Below the pieces are notes generated by a model. That model did not search any database, was not told where the DNA came from, and saw only the letters and a program-made list of their open reading frames with translations. 64,000 nt of DNA, from assembly GCA_023374045.1 (NCBI GenBank), contig CM041778.1:96226839-96290838 (forward strand), given 5' to 3'. The stretch comes from Limonium bicolor. Its lineage: Eukaryota; Streptophyta; Magnoliopsida; Caryophyllales; Plumbaginaceae. Below, piece by piece: positions 12,490-23,054 of this stretch. The translations under genes were made by a program, and so were the position numbers. The stretch's first letter is position 1; every line of letters starts with the position of its first letter.

Positions 12490-12605
12490 GTTACTGAAAT
12501 CGAGCTTAGCTCAACCGGTTAAGCACTTGGGGAAAGTACGGGAGGTCTTGGGTTTGAACCTTAGCGGGAGCGTCTTTGCTCCTTTTTCTTTCTTTTTTTT
12601 TTGTA
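12490..12605 (+). mobile_element. tRNA-derived SINE
   Basis: TTAGCTCAACCGG at about 12508 fits a Pol III A box (TRGCNNARNNGG). GGTTTGAACC at about 12551 fits a B box (GGTTCGANNCC) with one change, at a normal A-B distance. A CTTT-rich, then poly-T, tail ends it near 12603. There is no cloverleaf, so it is a SINE rather than a tRNA gene. Confidence 0.75.
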
Positions 12606-13999
12606 TAAGTTAAACTTGCTTATTTATATATGTAAGACTATATAATATACCGCGTTATATTTATTTATTTGTCACAAAGTTATGCGACGTTATCATTTAT
12701 ATTACAACGTTACGATATCGTAACGTTACATACGTGTATCTTCGTATTCGTACATATATATATATACTAGATTTAATTGTTCGTACGTTATTTTATGTAC
12801 GAATTATAAAACGCGTTATAATTTTTATGTGTTTAAATGTTGAGGGGTGTTTCAGATTTCTTGGTATTAAATTGTACTTTATTAATACGTTACCATTCTG
12901 AATAATTGACTGATGATGCATGTGGTGGTGGATTGATATTATGAATTATTATTTAAGGCTATGATTAGCTCATCCTTAAAACTAAGTCTTTCATGATTTA
13001 TCAGTCGGGTTCTTTACATTTCAGTCCCAAGAAAAGAAATGACCGATAGTCTACTCTAAGTGTTATGTTAACCTTAGGGGGTGTGCACACTTAAGGATTA
13101 TATGGTGAGGTGGTGGTGGTGGAACTTTCATATTGGGAATCATCCCATGTTATTATTCTGAAACATGTGACCTATAGTTATGTCATTAGTGCAAGGAAGG
13201 TAAAATGGGCGTGATGTATTTTTAATAATTATACTCTCTTGTAATTGTTGTGTGTGTATATAATGATGGTTAAATGAGTTTTCAAGAGAAAACGAATTTT
13301 ACAGGGTGTGATATTTGTTACTCAGTTTCGCTGATTTTATTTGCAACCCCTTTTGGGTGTATGTATGTATTTATGGTTGCAGACGGACTTCTTCGGGGAG
13401 ATCACATGGTATGAAGATACCATGTACGATACCCTTTACGTGTGTGCTTACTATACTTGCTACAAGGAGCTGTCGCCAGGAGTCACTAGGATTACCTACG
13501 AGGAGTGGATCTAGACCACCGAGGGCTTTAGACATGAAGAGTATGAGAGTAACTCAACCGTAACACACTGGGCTGATAGTTTCGTAGAATATGTTGGTGA
13601 AAACTAGGAAGAGGGATGTAGTTAACTCTTTTTGTCACCCTTTCATCTTTTGGCTATAAAGTAGGTACTTAGAGCTAACGTTGGGTTAGCAATGGAAGGG
13701 GTTGGTTGTATGGTGTATGGAAAGGAACTTAGCGGTAGAACTTTTGTCGTATAAAGTGATTGTAGGTGTGGCGATAGAATTTTTGACAGTAGGAGTAGTG
13801 GTGGGGATTAGCCTGTGCACCTGCAGTGGGTTGCAGGTGTGGCGGTAACTCCCGGTTGTATTTTTTAAAACTTCTGCTGATGTAAACTCTTATTATGATA
13901 TATGAATACAAGTATGTTGGTGATATATATATATATATGTATATATTAACAATAATAACGGTAGTGGTTTTAGATCCTGGAAACCGGGGTGTTATAGTT

Positions 14000-14012
14000 T
14001 GGTATCAGAGCC
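14000..14012 (+). promoter_or_regulatory. Primer binding site, initiator tRNA-Met type (Tekay)
   Basis: TGGTATCAGAGCC starts three bases after the 5' LTR end and is a perfect plant initiator-Met match. Confidence 0.9.
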
Positions 14013-14175
14013 ATAGGTTTAATAAGAGGGAGATTAAATGTATTAAGAAATTAAGAAGACTCTGGCACAACTCTAACAATCTAGGCAGAACTTAACTAAG
14101 TTCTGAAAATGTGATGTGATTGCTATATCTGTGTTGTGTGATTGTTTGCATTAATTGATTATCTTAGTATAAATA

Positions 14176-15943
14176 ATGTATGTACCGCAGAGTTTTGATG
14201 GTGAGGGGAGAGGTCAGCTGGATGAGTTAAGAGAATTGACGGTAAGCATGGGGAGAATCCTGGAACAACATAAAGCTAGAGGAGACGTAACTACAGATAT
14301 TTCCCGGAAAATAGCTACAACGAAACCTAGTACTTATACAGGAGAGGAGGACCCAGTGGTTTTAGAAGAATGGATTTGGGAGTTTGATAAAATATTTGAT
14401 GTGGTGGATTGTCCCGAGCCTAACAGGGTGAGTGGAGCTGTGTTCTACTTTAAGGGAGAGGCTGATCTCTGGTGGACAGCTGAGGAGGAAAGGTTGAAGG
14501 CTTTACCCAACTTTGGTTGGGAGGTCTTAAAAAGTGCAATGAGGAAAAGATTTTACCCAGAACATGAGAGGATGCAGAAATATCATGAATTTGCTGGATT
14601 GAAACAGCGAGCTGATGATGTCAAAACTTATCATGCTAAGTTTATGGAGCTTGCCAGATTTTCTCAAAATATGGTGCCTGATGAAGCTTCAAAAGTGCAA
14701 CGCTTTTTGGAAGGGTTGAATTGGAATTTACAGGAAGCTCTGAGTGTTATACCACTGACTACTTTACAAGAAGCATACGAGAAGGCTGCTAACCTATCGT
14801 GTACAGCAGAGGAGGAGAGAAGTACAATCCGGACAGAAAAGGAGATGGGAATCAAATAAGACCGGAAATTTGGATAAGAAGATTAAGATGGAGGCAAAAC
14901 CAAGTACACCTATGTACCAAGGGCAGAGCTCGATGGCCAATCAGGGTAGGAGGGCAAGGTATTTTTATTGTAAAATTTGTGAGCAAAATCATCCTGGAGT
15001 GGATTGTCAAGGTAGGCAGGTGCAATGCTTTAAATGTGGAAGGATGGGACATCAAGCTTATGAATGTAGAGTTAGAATTGAGGAGGGTGGCGGCAATAAC
15101 GAAGGCAGTAACCAGGCTGCTAGATTTACTTCTCGTCAAAATTATAAGAACAGGCCTGGTAGTAGTAATCAAGGTGGAGCTTAACAAGTCAGCCAGGGTG
15201 GTCAGCGAAATAATAATAGCGGCCCAAGAAATCAATTCAATGGGCAAGGGAAACAACCTCAATATACGGGTGGAGGTGCACTAAGAGGGGGTAATAAGAC
15301 GCAAGGACACATCAACGTGATAACCAAGGCTGAGGCTGAAGCTGAGCAGGAAGGAAACACTATATCAGGTATGTTTTCGGTTCTTGGAACTCATGCTAAG
15401 GTGTTATTTGATTCGGGTGCATCATGTTCTTTCATATCTTCTGCGTTTCTGAAAAGGGTAGGAGTTGTACCTAATATAGATGTTAGCATCTCTGTTTCTG
15501 CACCCACGGGGAAAGTAGTAGGATGTACTAAAAAGGTTGAAGGTGTAAAGATATGTATTGAAGGCAATGAGTTCGAGATGGAACTGATAGAATTCGACCT
15601 AGGAGATTTTGACATAATCCTAGGGATGGATTGGTTAAGTAGGAATAAAGCACGTACAGACTGTGTGAAACAGAAAATAAGTTTACAAGGAAAGAAAGGA
15701 AAAAGGGTGTCATACATTAGGAATGGAACCCAAAACAAGAAGGTAGTATTTGCTTTGAAGTTGTGGAAAGATCTCCAGCCTGAAGATCAAGTTTTTATAT
15801 GCTACATTCAAGAAGAGAATTCCAGGCAAGACAAAGAGGCAACCCCAGCAATTGAAGCTTTGACTGTTGTGCAAGAGTTTCAGATGTATTCCCAGATGAG
15901 ATTCCAAGTTTACCACCAGATCGTGAGATTGAATATACCATAG
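14176..15943 (+). pseudogene. Tekay gag and protease
   Basis: The frame from 14176 carries the Retrotrans_gag domain (WIWEFDKIFDVVDCPE, GEADLWWTAEEERL, WEVLKSAMRKRFYPE, FLEGLNWNL). It breaks near 14815, and a second frame (14870-15184) continues with a zinc knuckle CFKCGRMGHQAYEC, a CX2CX4HX4C RNA-binding motif. After another stop at 15184 the protease part (15317-15943) shows VLFDSGASCSFIS, with the catalytic D-S-G, and FDIILGMDWLS, the C-terminal protease signature. Gag packages the RNA and protease matures the polyprotein. At least two frameshifts or stops separate these parts, so no full product can be made. Confidence 0.9.
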
Positions 15944-17171
15944 ATTTGGTATCAGGGGCAGCTCCAATATCTAAGCATCCTTATAGGATGGCACCAAACG
16001 AGATGGAAGAATTAAAGAAGCAGTTAGAAGAATTGCTAAGGAAAGGTTATATCCGTCCAAGCGCATCACCATGGGGAGCTCCTGTTTTGTTTGTCAGGAA
16101 AAAGGATGGAAGCATGCGGTTATGCATTGACTACCAGGAATTAAATAATGTTACTATTAAGAATAAGTATCCTTTGCCTAGAATCGATGATTTATTTGAT
16201 CAACTTCAAGGAGCTAAGGTATTTTCAAAGATTGATTTGAGATCAGGCTATCATCAATTGAAGGTAGCAAAGAAAGACATATCCAAGACAGCTTTTCGTA
16301 CAAGGTATGGGCATTACTAATTTGTAGTCATGCCATTTGGATTAACCAATGCTCCAGCAATTTTTATGGATTTGATGAATCGAGTTTTTAATCCATTTCT
16401 CGACAAATTTGTCATAGTATTCATTGATGATATATTGGTATACTCAAAGAGTGATGAGGAGCATGCGGATCATCTACGCCAAGTTCTTCAGCTTCTGAGA
16501 GAAAAGAAATTGTATGCCAAGTTATCAAAGTATGAGTTTTGGCTCAAGGAAGTATCGTTTCTTGGTCATGTGGTAACAGGAGATGGAATCTCTGTGGATC
16601 CTGTGAAAATTCAGGCAGTTAAAGATTGGCCTAGACCAACGAATGTTAGAGAAGTTCAAAGTTTCCTTGGATTAGCAGGATACTACAGGAAATTTGTTCA
16701 AGATTTTGCCAAGATTGCGAAACCAATTACAAACTTGATGAAGAAAGAAGTACCATACAAGTGGGATGAAAAGTGCGAGGAAACTTTCCAAATTTTGAAG
16801 GAAAAACTAACTACAGCTCCGGTTCTTGTATTACCTTGTGGTACATAAGGCTTTGAGGTTTACAGTGATGCATCCAAGTACGGCTTAGGATGTGTCTTAA
16901 TGCAAAATGGTAAAGTAATAGCTTATGCATCAAGACAACTAAAGGAATATGAGACGAGATATTCGGCGCATGACTTAGAACTTGCTGCAGTGGTATTTGC
17001 ATTAAAGATTTGGAGACATTACCTATACGGCACCTCATATAAGATTTATACAGATCACAAGAGCTTAAAATATATTTTCACTCAGTAGGAGCTTAATATG
17101 AGACAAAGGAGGTGGCTAGAACTTATTAAGGATTATGATCTGGAAATTTTGTATCACGAAGGCAAGCCAAT
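15944..17171 (+). pseudogene. Tekay reverse transcriptase and RNase H
   Basis: The RT starts after a frame change near 15943 with the RGAAPISK..YRMAPNE-type lead and [28 protein letters not shown] and [12 protein letters not shown]. The catalytic core [10 protein letters not shown] (near 16420) keeps both aspartates. A TAA at 16318-16320 falls between GHY and FVVMPFG, where the family has Glu. The connection and RNase H follow ([46 protein letters not shown]) with further stops at 16846-16848 and 17086-17088. These enzymes copy element RNA to DNA and remove the RNA strand. The domains are complete but the frame is broken four or more times. Confidence 0.92.
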
Positions 17172-18762
17172 GTGGTGACAGATGCCTTAAGCCAGAAAAG
17201 GAATCATGAAGGTGAAGCAAATTTGATATTACAGGACCAGATAGTAGAAGATTTTAGGAAATTAAATCTTGAGGTAGTGACACATGGAGAAGTTAAGAAG
17301 GAAATATGTGCAAGTATGCAGGCATTCCTTGATGTATACGCAGAGATTTTAGACTGTCAACAAGAAGATGAAAAGTTAAAGAAAATAAAGGAGAAGGTAG
17401 AAAATGGAGAAGCTCCAGACTTTGAAATTCATGAAGATGGAAGTTTAAGATTTCGGGGAAGATGGTGTGTACCAGGTACTTGTGGGGATCTCAAGGAAAG
17501 ATTAATGAAGGATGCTCATAACTCCAATTATTCGATGCATCCTGGAGGAGATAAATTGTATAAGAACATGAAGAAATACTTTTGGTGGCCAAATATGAAA
17601 AAGGAGATAGCAGAGCATGTATCCAAGTGTTTAACATGTCAAAAGGTTAAATTTGAACTTCATAAAGTTGGAGGTATGATGCAACCTTTGGATATACCCA
17701 GGTGGAAATGGGATTCAGTATCCATGGATTTTATAGTTGGATTACCACCAACTAAAGAAGGGATAGACCAAATTTGGGTAATAGTAGATCGACTGACCAA
17801 GACTACTAGATTAATTCCTATGAAAGGCACATGGTCGATGGAGCAACTTGTTGATGCTTATGTCAAATTTGTGGTTAAATATCATGGAGTTCCTATGGAG
17901 ATTATTTCTAACAGAGATCCCAGATTTACTTCACGATTTTGGCAACAGTTTCAGAATGTTATGGGAACGAAGTTAAATCTTAGTACTGCGTATCATCCTC
18001 AAACGGATGGGCAGACTGAGCGGACTATACAAACTTTAGAAGACATGTTAAGAGCCTGTGCGATGGATTATCAGGGATCTTGGCTTGATAAGTTACACTT
18101 AATTGATTTTTCTTGCAATAACAGTTATCATTCAAGTATTCACATGGCACCATGTGAAGCATTATATGGGAAGAAGTGCCGAACTCCGTTATGCTGGGAT
18201 GATTCAAGAGAGGCAATTATGATAGGACCAGAATAAACAGAAGAAATGGCACAACAAGTTAAAAATATTCAACAGAGGTTGAAAGCCGCTCAAGACAGAC
18301 AAAAGTCGTATGCAGATTCGCATAGAAGACCACTTGAGTTTAGTGTGGGAGATAAGGTGTTTTTAAAGGTAACACCAATTAAAGGTGTGGTGCGATTTGG
18401 AAGGAAAGAGAAACTTGCACCTAAATTCATTGGTCCCTATGATATTCTGGAAAGAGGGGAAATTGGCATACCGACTAGCCCTACCAATGGAGTTGGATAA
18501 AGTACATAACGTCTTCCATGTATCACAACTGAAAAAGTATGTTCCGGATGAAACACATGTGTTGCAACCAGAAGAGGTAGGAATTGAACCAAATCTAACT
18601 TATGAAGAGCGACCAATTAAGATTTTAGATCATAAAACAAGAGAAACTAGAGGCAAATCTGTGGCTTTAGTCAAGGTTCTATGGACTCATCATGGAATAC
18701 AAGAAGCTACTTGGGAGCTCAAAAGCAAGATAAGAACTCAGCACCCAGAACTCTTTGGTTAA
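17172..18762 (+). pseudogene. Tekay integrase and chromodomain-like tail
   Basis: The integrase has the zinc finger (HPGGDKLYKNMKKYFWWP, then CLTCQKVK). The DDE core has D in SMDFIVGLPP, D in SNRDPRF and E in TDGQTERTIQTLE. The family's usual SDRD reads SNRD here, one changed residue next to the catalytic site. A stop at 18234 and a frame change near 18460 precede the tail (GPYDILERG, KVHNVFHVSQLKKYVPD, VLWTHHGIQEATWE). That tail is the degenerate chromodomain region of Tekay-type elements, thought to guide insertion into heterochromatin. Stop at 18760-18762. Confidence 0.9.
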
Positions 18763-19107
18763 GGTTAGTAGTTAAAGTTTCAGGAGAAACTTTTTTTTTT
18801 GAAGTAGGGGAGAGCTTGAGGCAAAACAGGGATAGTCATTGGAATTGTTGTATGATTGTCTGATGATATGTGTTTGTTTGGTGATATGTGTTTGTTATGC
18901 TTAAAAACATTGGATGTGTGTTTTAAAATAAGTTATTGCTCTACGAGAACCATTATTTTTTGTGAAATTTCTTAAACAATTATGTGGTGTGTAATTTCTT
19001 AAACAATTATGTGTAGAATGTAGTAAACATTGGTTGGCTTGAGATCTTTTTGTGATGTTGCTGAATCATTTATGATTGAATAGCTTCGAGGATGAAGCTT
19101 TATTTAA
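18763..19107 (+). other. Tekay 3' untranslated spacer
   Basis: No gene is seen. The phrase TTTCTTAAACAATTATGTG occurs twice near 18970-19010. Confidence 0.6.
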
Positions 19108-19116
19108 GGAGGGGAG
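19106..19116 (+). promoter_or_regulatory. Polypurine tract (Tekay)
   Basis: AAGGAGGGGAG lies just before the 3' LTR start at 19119, where it would prime plus-strand DNA synthesis. Confidence 0.85.
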
Positions 19117-19118
19117 AA

Positions 19119-22100
19119 TGAAACACCCTAGGAAATCCTGGCTACAAAATATACTTCCCTTATTATTTTATATGTGTATGTGTTTACTTGAAATTGATAT
19201 AAGCAAGTACAAATGAAAATTGTAGACATGTACACATGTATTATAACAGCTACAGATTTTAAGAAGCAAATACATTACCGTCAATTTTAGAATAATCTTG
19301 GAAAAACTCAAATGTTTGGAATATATAAGTCGTACGTGCTCTTATACATGAATTTAACAGATTTAGAAATATGTTGTACCTTTAGTTATTTAAATTATTA
19401 TACCTTAGCAAGAGATTAAAGTATCATGTGATCATTTATATATTAGTATTTCGATTAGGAGTTAGACGTGATAAGTATATATACCCAGCCTTGTATTACA
19501 GCCATGTATTAACCGACCAAGTAACAAGTTTTCAGCTATAGTTACCGACTGTAATGTTAAAATGTGTCATTGTTACAATGACATGATAAATTTATATTAC
19601 CGGCTGTAATGTTAAAATGTGTCATTGTTACGATGACATGATAAATTTATATTACCGACTGTAATGTTAAAATGTGTTATTGTTACAGTGACATGTTAAG
19701 CTTATATTACCGGCTGTAAATGTACATAGTTAGCTAGTTTATTCTCTTGTTATCTTTACCTAGTTTATACCTTAATGTGAACAGCAACAAATAAGCCTTT
19801 CTTCTTCCATAAGTAACCATTATTTTCCAGCTAAAATCAGGCCAAACACAGCCTTATAACTGTTGGCATCTATTCATGCTTTCAACCCATCATTATCGCT
19901 AGTTTAGTACACTGATAAATCGATCATGTATATATACATTGCTTAGTTATTTTGGTCTTATCCACTATTATTATTATACCTCTGCCTATTAATAAGTGTG
20001 ACCGACCTTAAAATCTTGATGATAAGGATAGTCTAAATTTGATAAAGTGAATAATTGTAACCGACTACATACAGTGGCGGACCCAGAAATCAAAGTTTAT
20101 GGGGTCCAAAAAAATTTTCGACATTAACATATATTAAATTTGAAGGTATATAAGTGCGTGGTCATAAATTTATTGAGCATTAGTATATATATCAAATTTT
20201 AAGGTAATATTTAAATTTTAAATAAGTATGTAGAATTTGTAAATTAGACTCATTTTTAAAAAAATTAAAACATATCACCTGATGTGGTTAGACTTTAACA
20301 TGAGATCAAAGAAGTAATTTTGTTCCATAACATTAAAAACCTAAAAATAGGTCGGTAATAATTGAATTTACAACCTCACATATAGGAACATGTCTCTACC
20401 ACTAAATTATTATCAACTTTCAGTATTTTATTCACTTTTATTTTATTAAAATTATACTTTAAAAAATTATCTATCAGAAAAGCTATGGGGTCCGGGACCC
20501 CTCAGGACCCCGCCCCGGTCCGCCCCTGACTACATATTACTACGGTTGCATGTAATCTTGTCCTACTTAATCATTACCCCTGTTTAAACAGCTCATATTA
20601 CCACCCCCTTTTGCTTAGTCATGGTTAGGTGGCTTCATACAATCAAGCCAACAAAAAAAACCGATAAGAATTAAGCACCCATGTATACCTCTTGCTGAAT
20701 CTTATTAATACCGTCCTTATACACCGCATACCATTATACTCAAACCTTTATTCTATGTAAGTCCAAGGTGATATTTAAGGCTGAGAACGGAAGTGGGTAG
20801 GTAGTGAGTGGAGGAGTGCAAACCGTGAGTGAAATTTGTCGATTAAGGTTGTCAAACGCAAGGGAACAAGGACAGGAAACAAGTCTAGGTGCTGGAAGAA
20901 TCGGTAACGGAAGGGAAGGTCTTTAATCAGAATAAATCTTAGGGAAATAATAAAAAAATTGGCAGGAAGAAACCAGGTAACCTTTATGCACACCTATTCC
21001 TTCCTTTAATCATAATTTTGGCTAAAACTGTAATGTCAAACCTTTATGTTTGCACTTGAAATTTATGTATGGTTTTTAAGGATTTCTTGGTATTAAATTG
21101 TATTTTATTAATATGTTACCGTTCTAAATAATTGACTGATGATGCATATGGTGGTGGATTGATATTGCGAATTATTATTTAAGGCTATGATTAGCCTGTG
21201 CTATGATTAGCCCATCCTTAAAACTAAGTCTTTCATGATTTATCAGTCGGGTTCTTTACATTTCCGTCCCATGAAAAGAAATGACCGATAGTCTACTCTA
21301 AGTGTTATGTTAACCTTAGGGGGTGTTCACACTTAAGGATTATATGGTGAGGTGGTGGTGGTGGAACTTTCATATTGGGAATCATCCCATGTTATTATTC
21401 TGAAACATGTGACCTACAGGTATGTCATTAGTGCAAGGACGGTAAAATGGGTGTGATGTATTTTTAATAATTATACTCTCTTGTAATTGTTGTGTGTGTA
21501 TATAATGATGGTTAAATGAGTTTTCAAGAGAAAAACGAATTTTACAGGGTGTGGTATTTGTTACTCAGTTTCGCTGATTTTATTTGCAACCCCTTTTGGG
21601 TGTATGCATGTATTTATGGTTGCAGGCGGACTTCTTCGGGGAGATCACATGGTATGAAGATACCATGTACGATACCCTTTACGTGTGTGCTTACTATACT
21701 TGCTACAAGGAGCTGTCGCCAGGATCACTAGGATTACCTACGAGGAGTGGATCCAGACCACCGAGGGCTTTAGACATGCAGAGTATGGGAGTAACTCAAC
21801 TGTAACACACTGGACTGATAGTTTCGTAGAATATGTTGGTGAAAACTAGGAAGAGGGATGTAGTTAACTCTTTTTGTCACCCCTTCATCTTTTGGCTGTA
21901 AAATAGGTACTTAGAGCTAATGTTGGGTTAGCAATGGAAGGGGTTGGTTGTATGGTGTATGGAAAGGAACTTAGCGGTAGAACTTTTGTCGTATACAGTG
22001 ATTGTAGGTGTGGCGATAGAATTTTTGACAACAGGAGTAGTGGTGGGGATTAGCCTGTGCACCTGCAGTGGGTAGCAGGTGTGGCGGTAACTCCCGGTTG

Positions 22101-22234
22101 TATTTTGTAAAACTTCCGCTGATGTAAGCTCTTATTATGATATATGAATACAAGTATGTTGGTGAAAAAAATATATGTATATATTAACAATAATAACAGT
22201 AGTGGTTTTAGATCCTGGAAACCGGGGTGTTACA
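19119..22234 (+). repeat. 3' LTR of the Tekay-like element (with hAT insert)
   Basis: Starts TGAAACACCCTAGG and ends GGGGTGTTACA. It aligns to 4588-6085 plus 12860-13996. It carries the 55-bp palindromic array at about 19544-19708 and a 457-bp insert at 20072-20528. Confidence 0.93.
20072..20528. mobile_element. Non-autonomous hAT-type element (457 bp)
   Basis: Terminal inverted repeats are CAGTGGCGGACC at the left and GGTCCGCCCCTG at the right (one mismatch), flanked by the perfect 8-bp duplication ACTACATA at 20064-20071 and 20529-20536. The 5' LTR has the uninterrupted site (about 5530). An 8-bp duplication with CAG..CTG ends is the hAT pattern. There is no coding frame, so it must have moved with transposase supplied elsewhere. 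GGGTCC words just inside both ends are subterminal repeats. Confidence 0.92.
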
Positions 22235-22239
22235 CCTAC

Positions 22240-22412
22240 CATGGGAGTTTGATGCAGTGGTTACAAATATCCTCACTCGAATAGATGTTTGTTCACCTCA
22301 ACAAATATACAATCTTCTGCTAATCTATGAGGATACTATCTCTCAGACTAAGAAGAACATCACAAAAAGTGTTTATATAAATGCTATAGATGCATCTTAT
22401 ACTGGAAACACA
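22240..22412 (+). pseudogene. Copia 1 gag, middle part
   Basis: This segment between the Tekay and CACTA insertions continues the copia capsid with EFDAVVTNILTR, CSPQQIYNLLLIYED and NAIDASYTGN. It joins in frame with the 5' gag part once the Tekay insert and one CCTAC are removed. It joins in frame with 32107 onward once the CACTA insert and one ACA are removed. Confidence 0.9.
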
Positions 22413-22424
22413 CACTAGTAGAAA

Positions 22425-22745
22425 AAAGGTCTATTTCGGCGGTTCCAATGGGCCTATTTCGGCGGTTGTGAACTGCCGAAATTAGCACCGCCGAAATAGG
22501 TGTACCTGTCTCGGCGGTTTCCAATGGCCTATTCGGCGGTTGTGAACCCGAAATTAGCACGCCGAAATAGGTGTACCTGTCTCGGCGGTTCTTAGAGAAC
22601 AACCACCGAGATAGACTCATGGTCAATCTCAGCATCGGTCAATCCATATGGGTTTATCTCGGCGGTTTTCTCTAAGAACCGCCGAGATAGCCATATTTTT
22701 GTATCTATTTCGGCGGTTTCAAACTTAGAACCGCCGAAATAGCTC
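22425..22745. repeat. Left subterminal repeats of the CACTA element
   Basis: About nine copies of CTATTTCGGCGGTT or its complement AACCGCCGAAATAG (some as TCTCGGCGGTT) are arranged as head-to-head pairs that can form hairpins, for example around 22640-22745. Confidence 0.92.
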
Positions 22746-23054
22746 CCCTTTTTTTTGTTTTTTTCCATCCAGCTTTATATATATATATATTCACCGCATT
22801 TGGTTCAATGCGACCTATAATAAAGCTTCATCTACACAGGGAGCTCCAACACATTTAAAAGTTATAAAAGCTCCAATTAATACCAACGACGCACCACAAT
22901 TTGAGAGTTAACAAAACCATGCAATTACACTAATTACACACTTTCATTACAAATAAAAAACCACATTACAATTCAAATCTACCATACACCATCCACAAGT
23001 GTACAGAGTTACAATTACATACTCGAAAAAGTTCACAAAACATCTTCATGATCA
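22746..23054. other. CACTA untranslated region
   Basis: No gene is seen; an AT-rich tail downstream of the minus-strand protease unit, with a short TATATA run near 22780. Confidence 0.5.

Larger units (their letters stand above)
6086..12854 (-). mobile_element. Large solo-LTR-like element inside the Tekay 5' LTR
   Basis: It starts TGTAACACCCCC and ends GGGGTGTTTCA (inverted termini with one mismatch), flanked by GATTT at 6081-6085 and 12855-12859. The 3' LTR has GATTT once at the same place. I see no primer site, gag, pol or second LTR, so it looks like a solo LTR or a defective LTR-type element. The termini match those of the host Tekay element, and by that match it lies in minus orientation. 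It holds short tandem duplications, a captured E(z)-like fragment (9018-9578), a degenerate repeat block and a SINE. At 6.8 kb it would be an unusually long LTR, probably enlarged by later insertions. Confidence 0.8.
4588..13996 (+). repeat. 5' LTR of the Tekay-like element (with 6.77-kb insert)
   Basis: 4588-6085 and 12860-13996 align with the 3' LTR (19119-22234). The last two bases read TA instead of CA. Short shared frames such as the 71-codon one at 5776-5991 (minus) recur in the 3' LTR and are not genes. Confidence 0.92.
4588..22234 (+). mobile_element. Tekay-like (Del) chromovirus, Ty3/gypsy, inserted in copia gag
   Basis: The element begins TGAAACACCCTAGG and ends GGGGTGTTACA, flanked by CCTAC at 4583-4587 and 22235-22239. 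Domain order gag, protease, reverse transcriptase, RNase H, integrase, chromodomain-like tail is that of Ty3/gypsy chromoviruses. The long LTRs, the YIDDIL-like RT core and the integrase tail point to the Tekay clade. Its 5' LTR is 9409 bp because of a 6769-bp insert; its 3' LTR is 3116 bp because of a 457-bp insert. Without those both are close to 2.64 kb. All coding parts carry frameshifts or stops, so the copy is not autonomous. Confidence 0.93.

Noticed and set aside
12490..12605. Possible tRNA gene from A and B boxes
   Set aside because: No acceptor or anticodon stem can be drawn and a poly-T tail follows, so it is a SINE.
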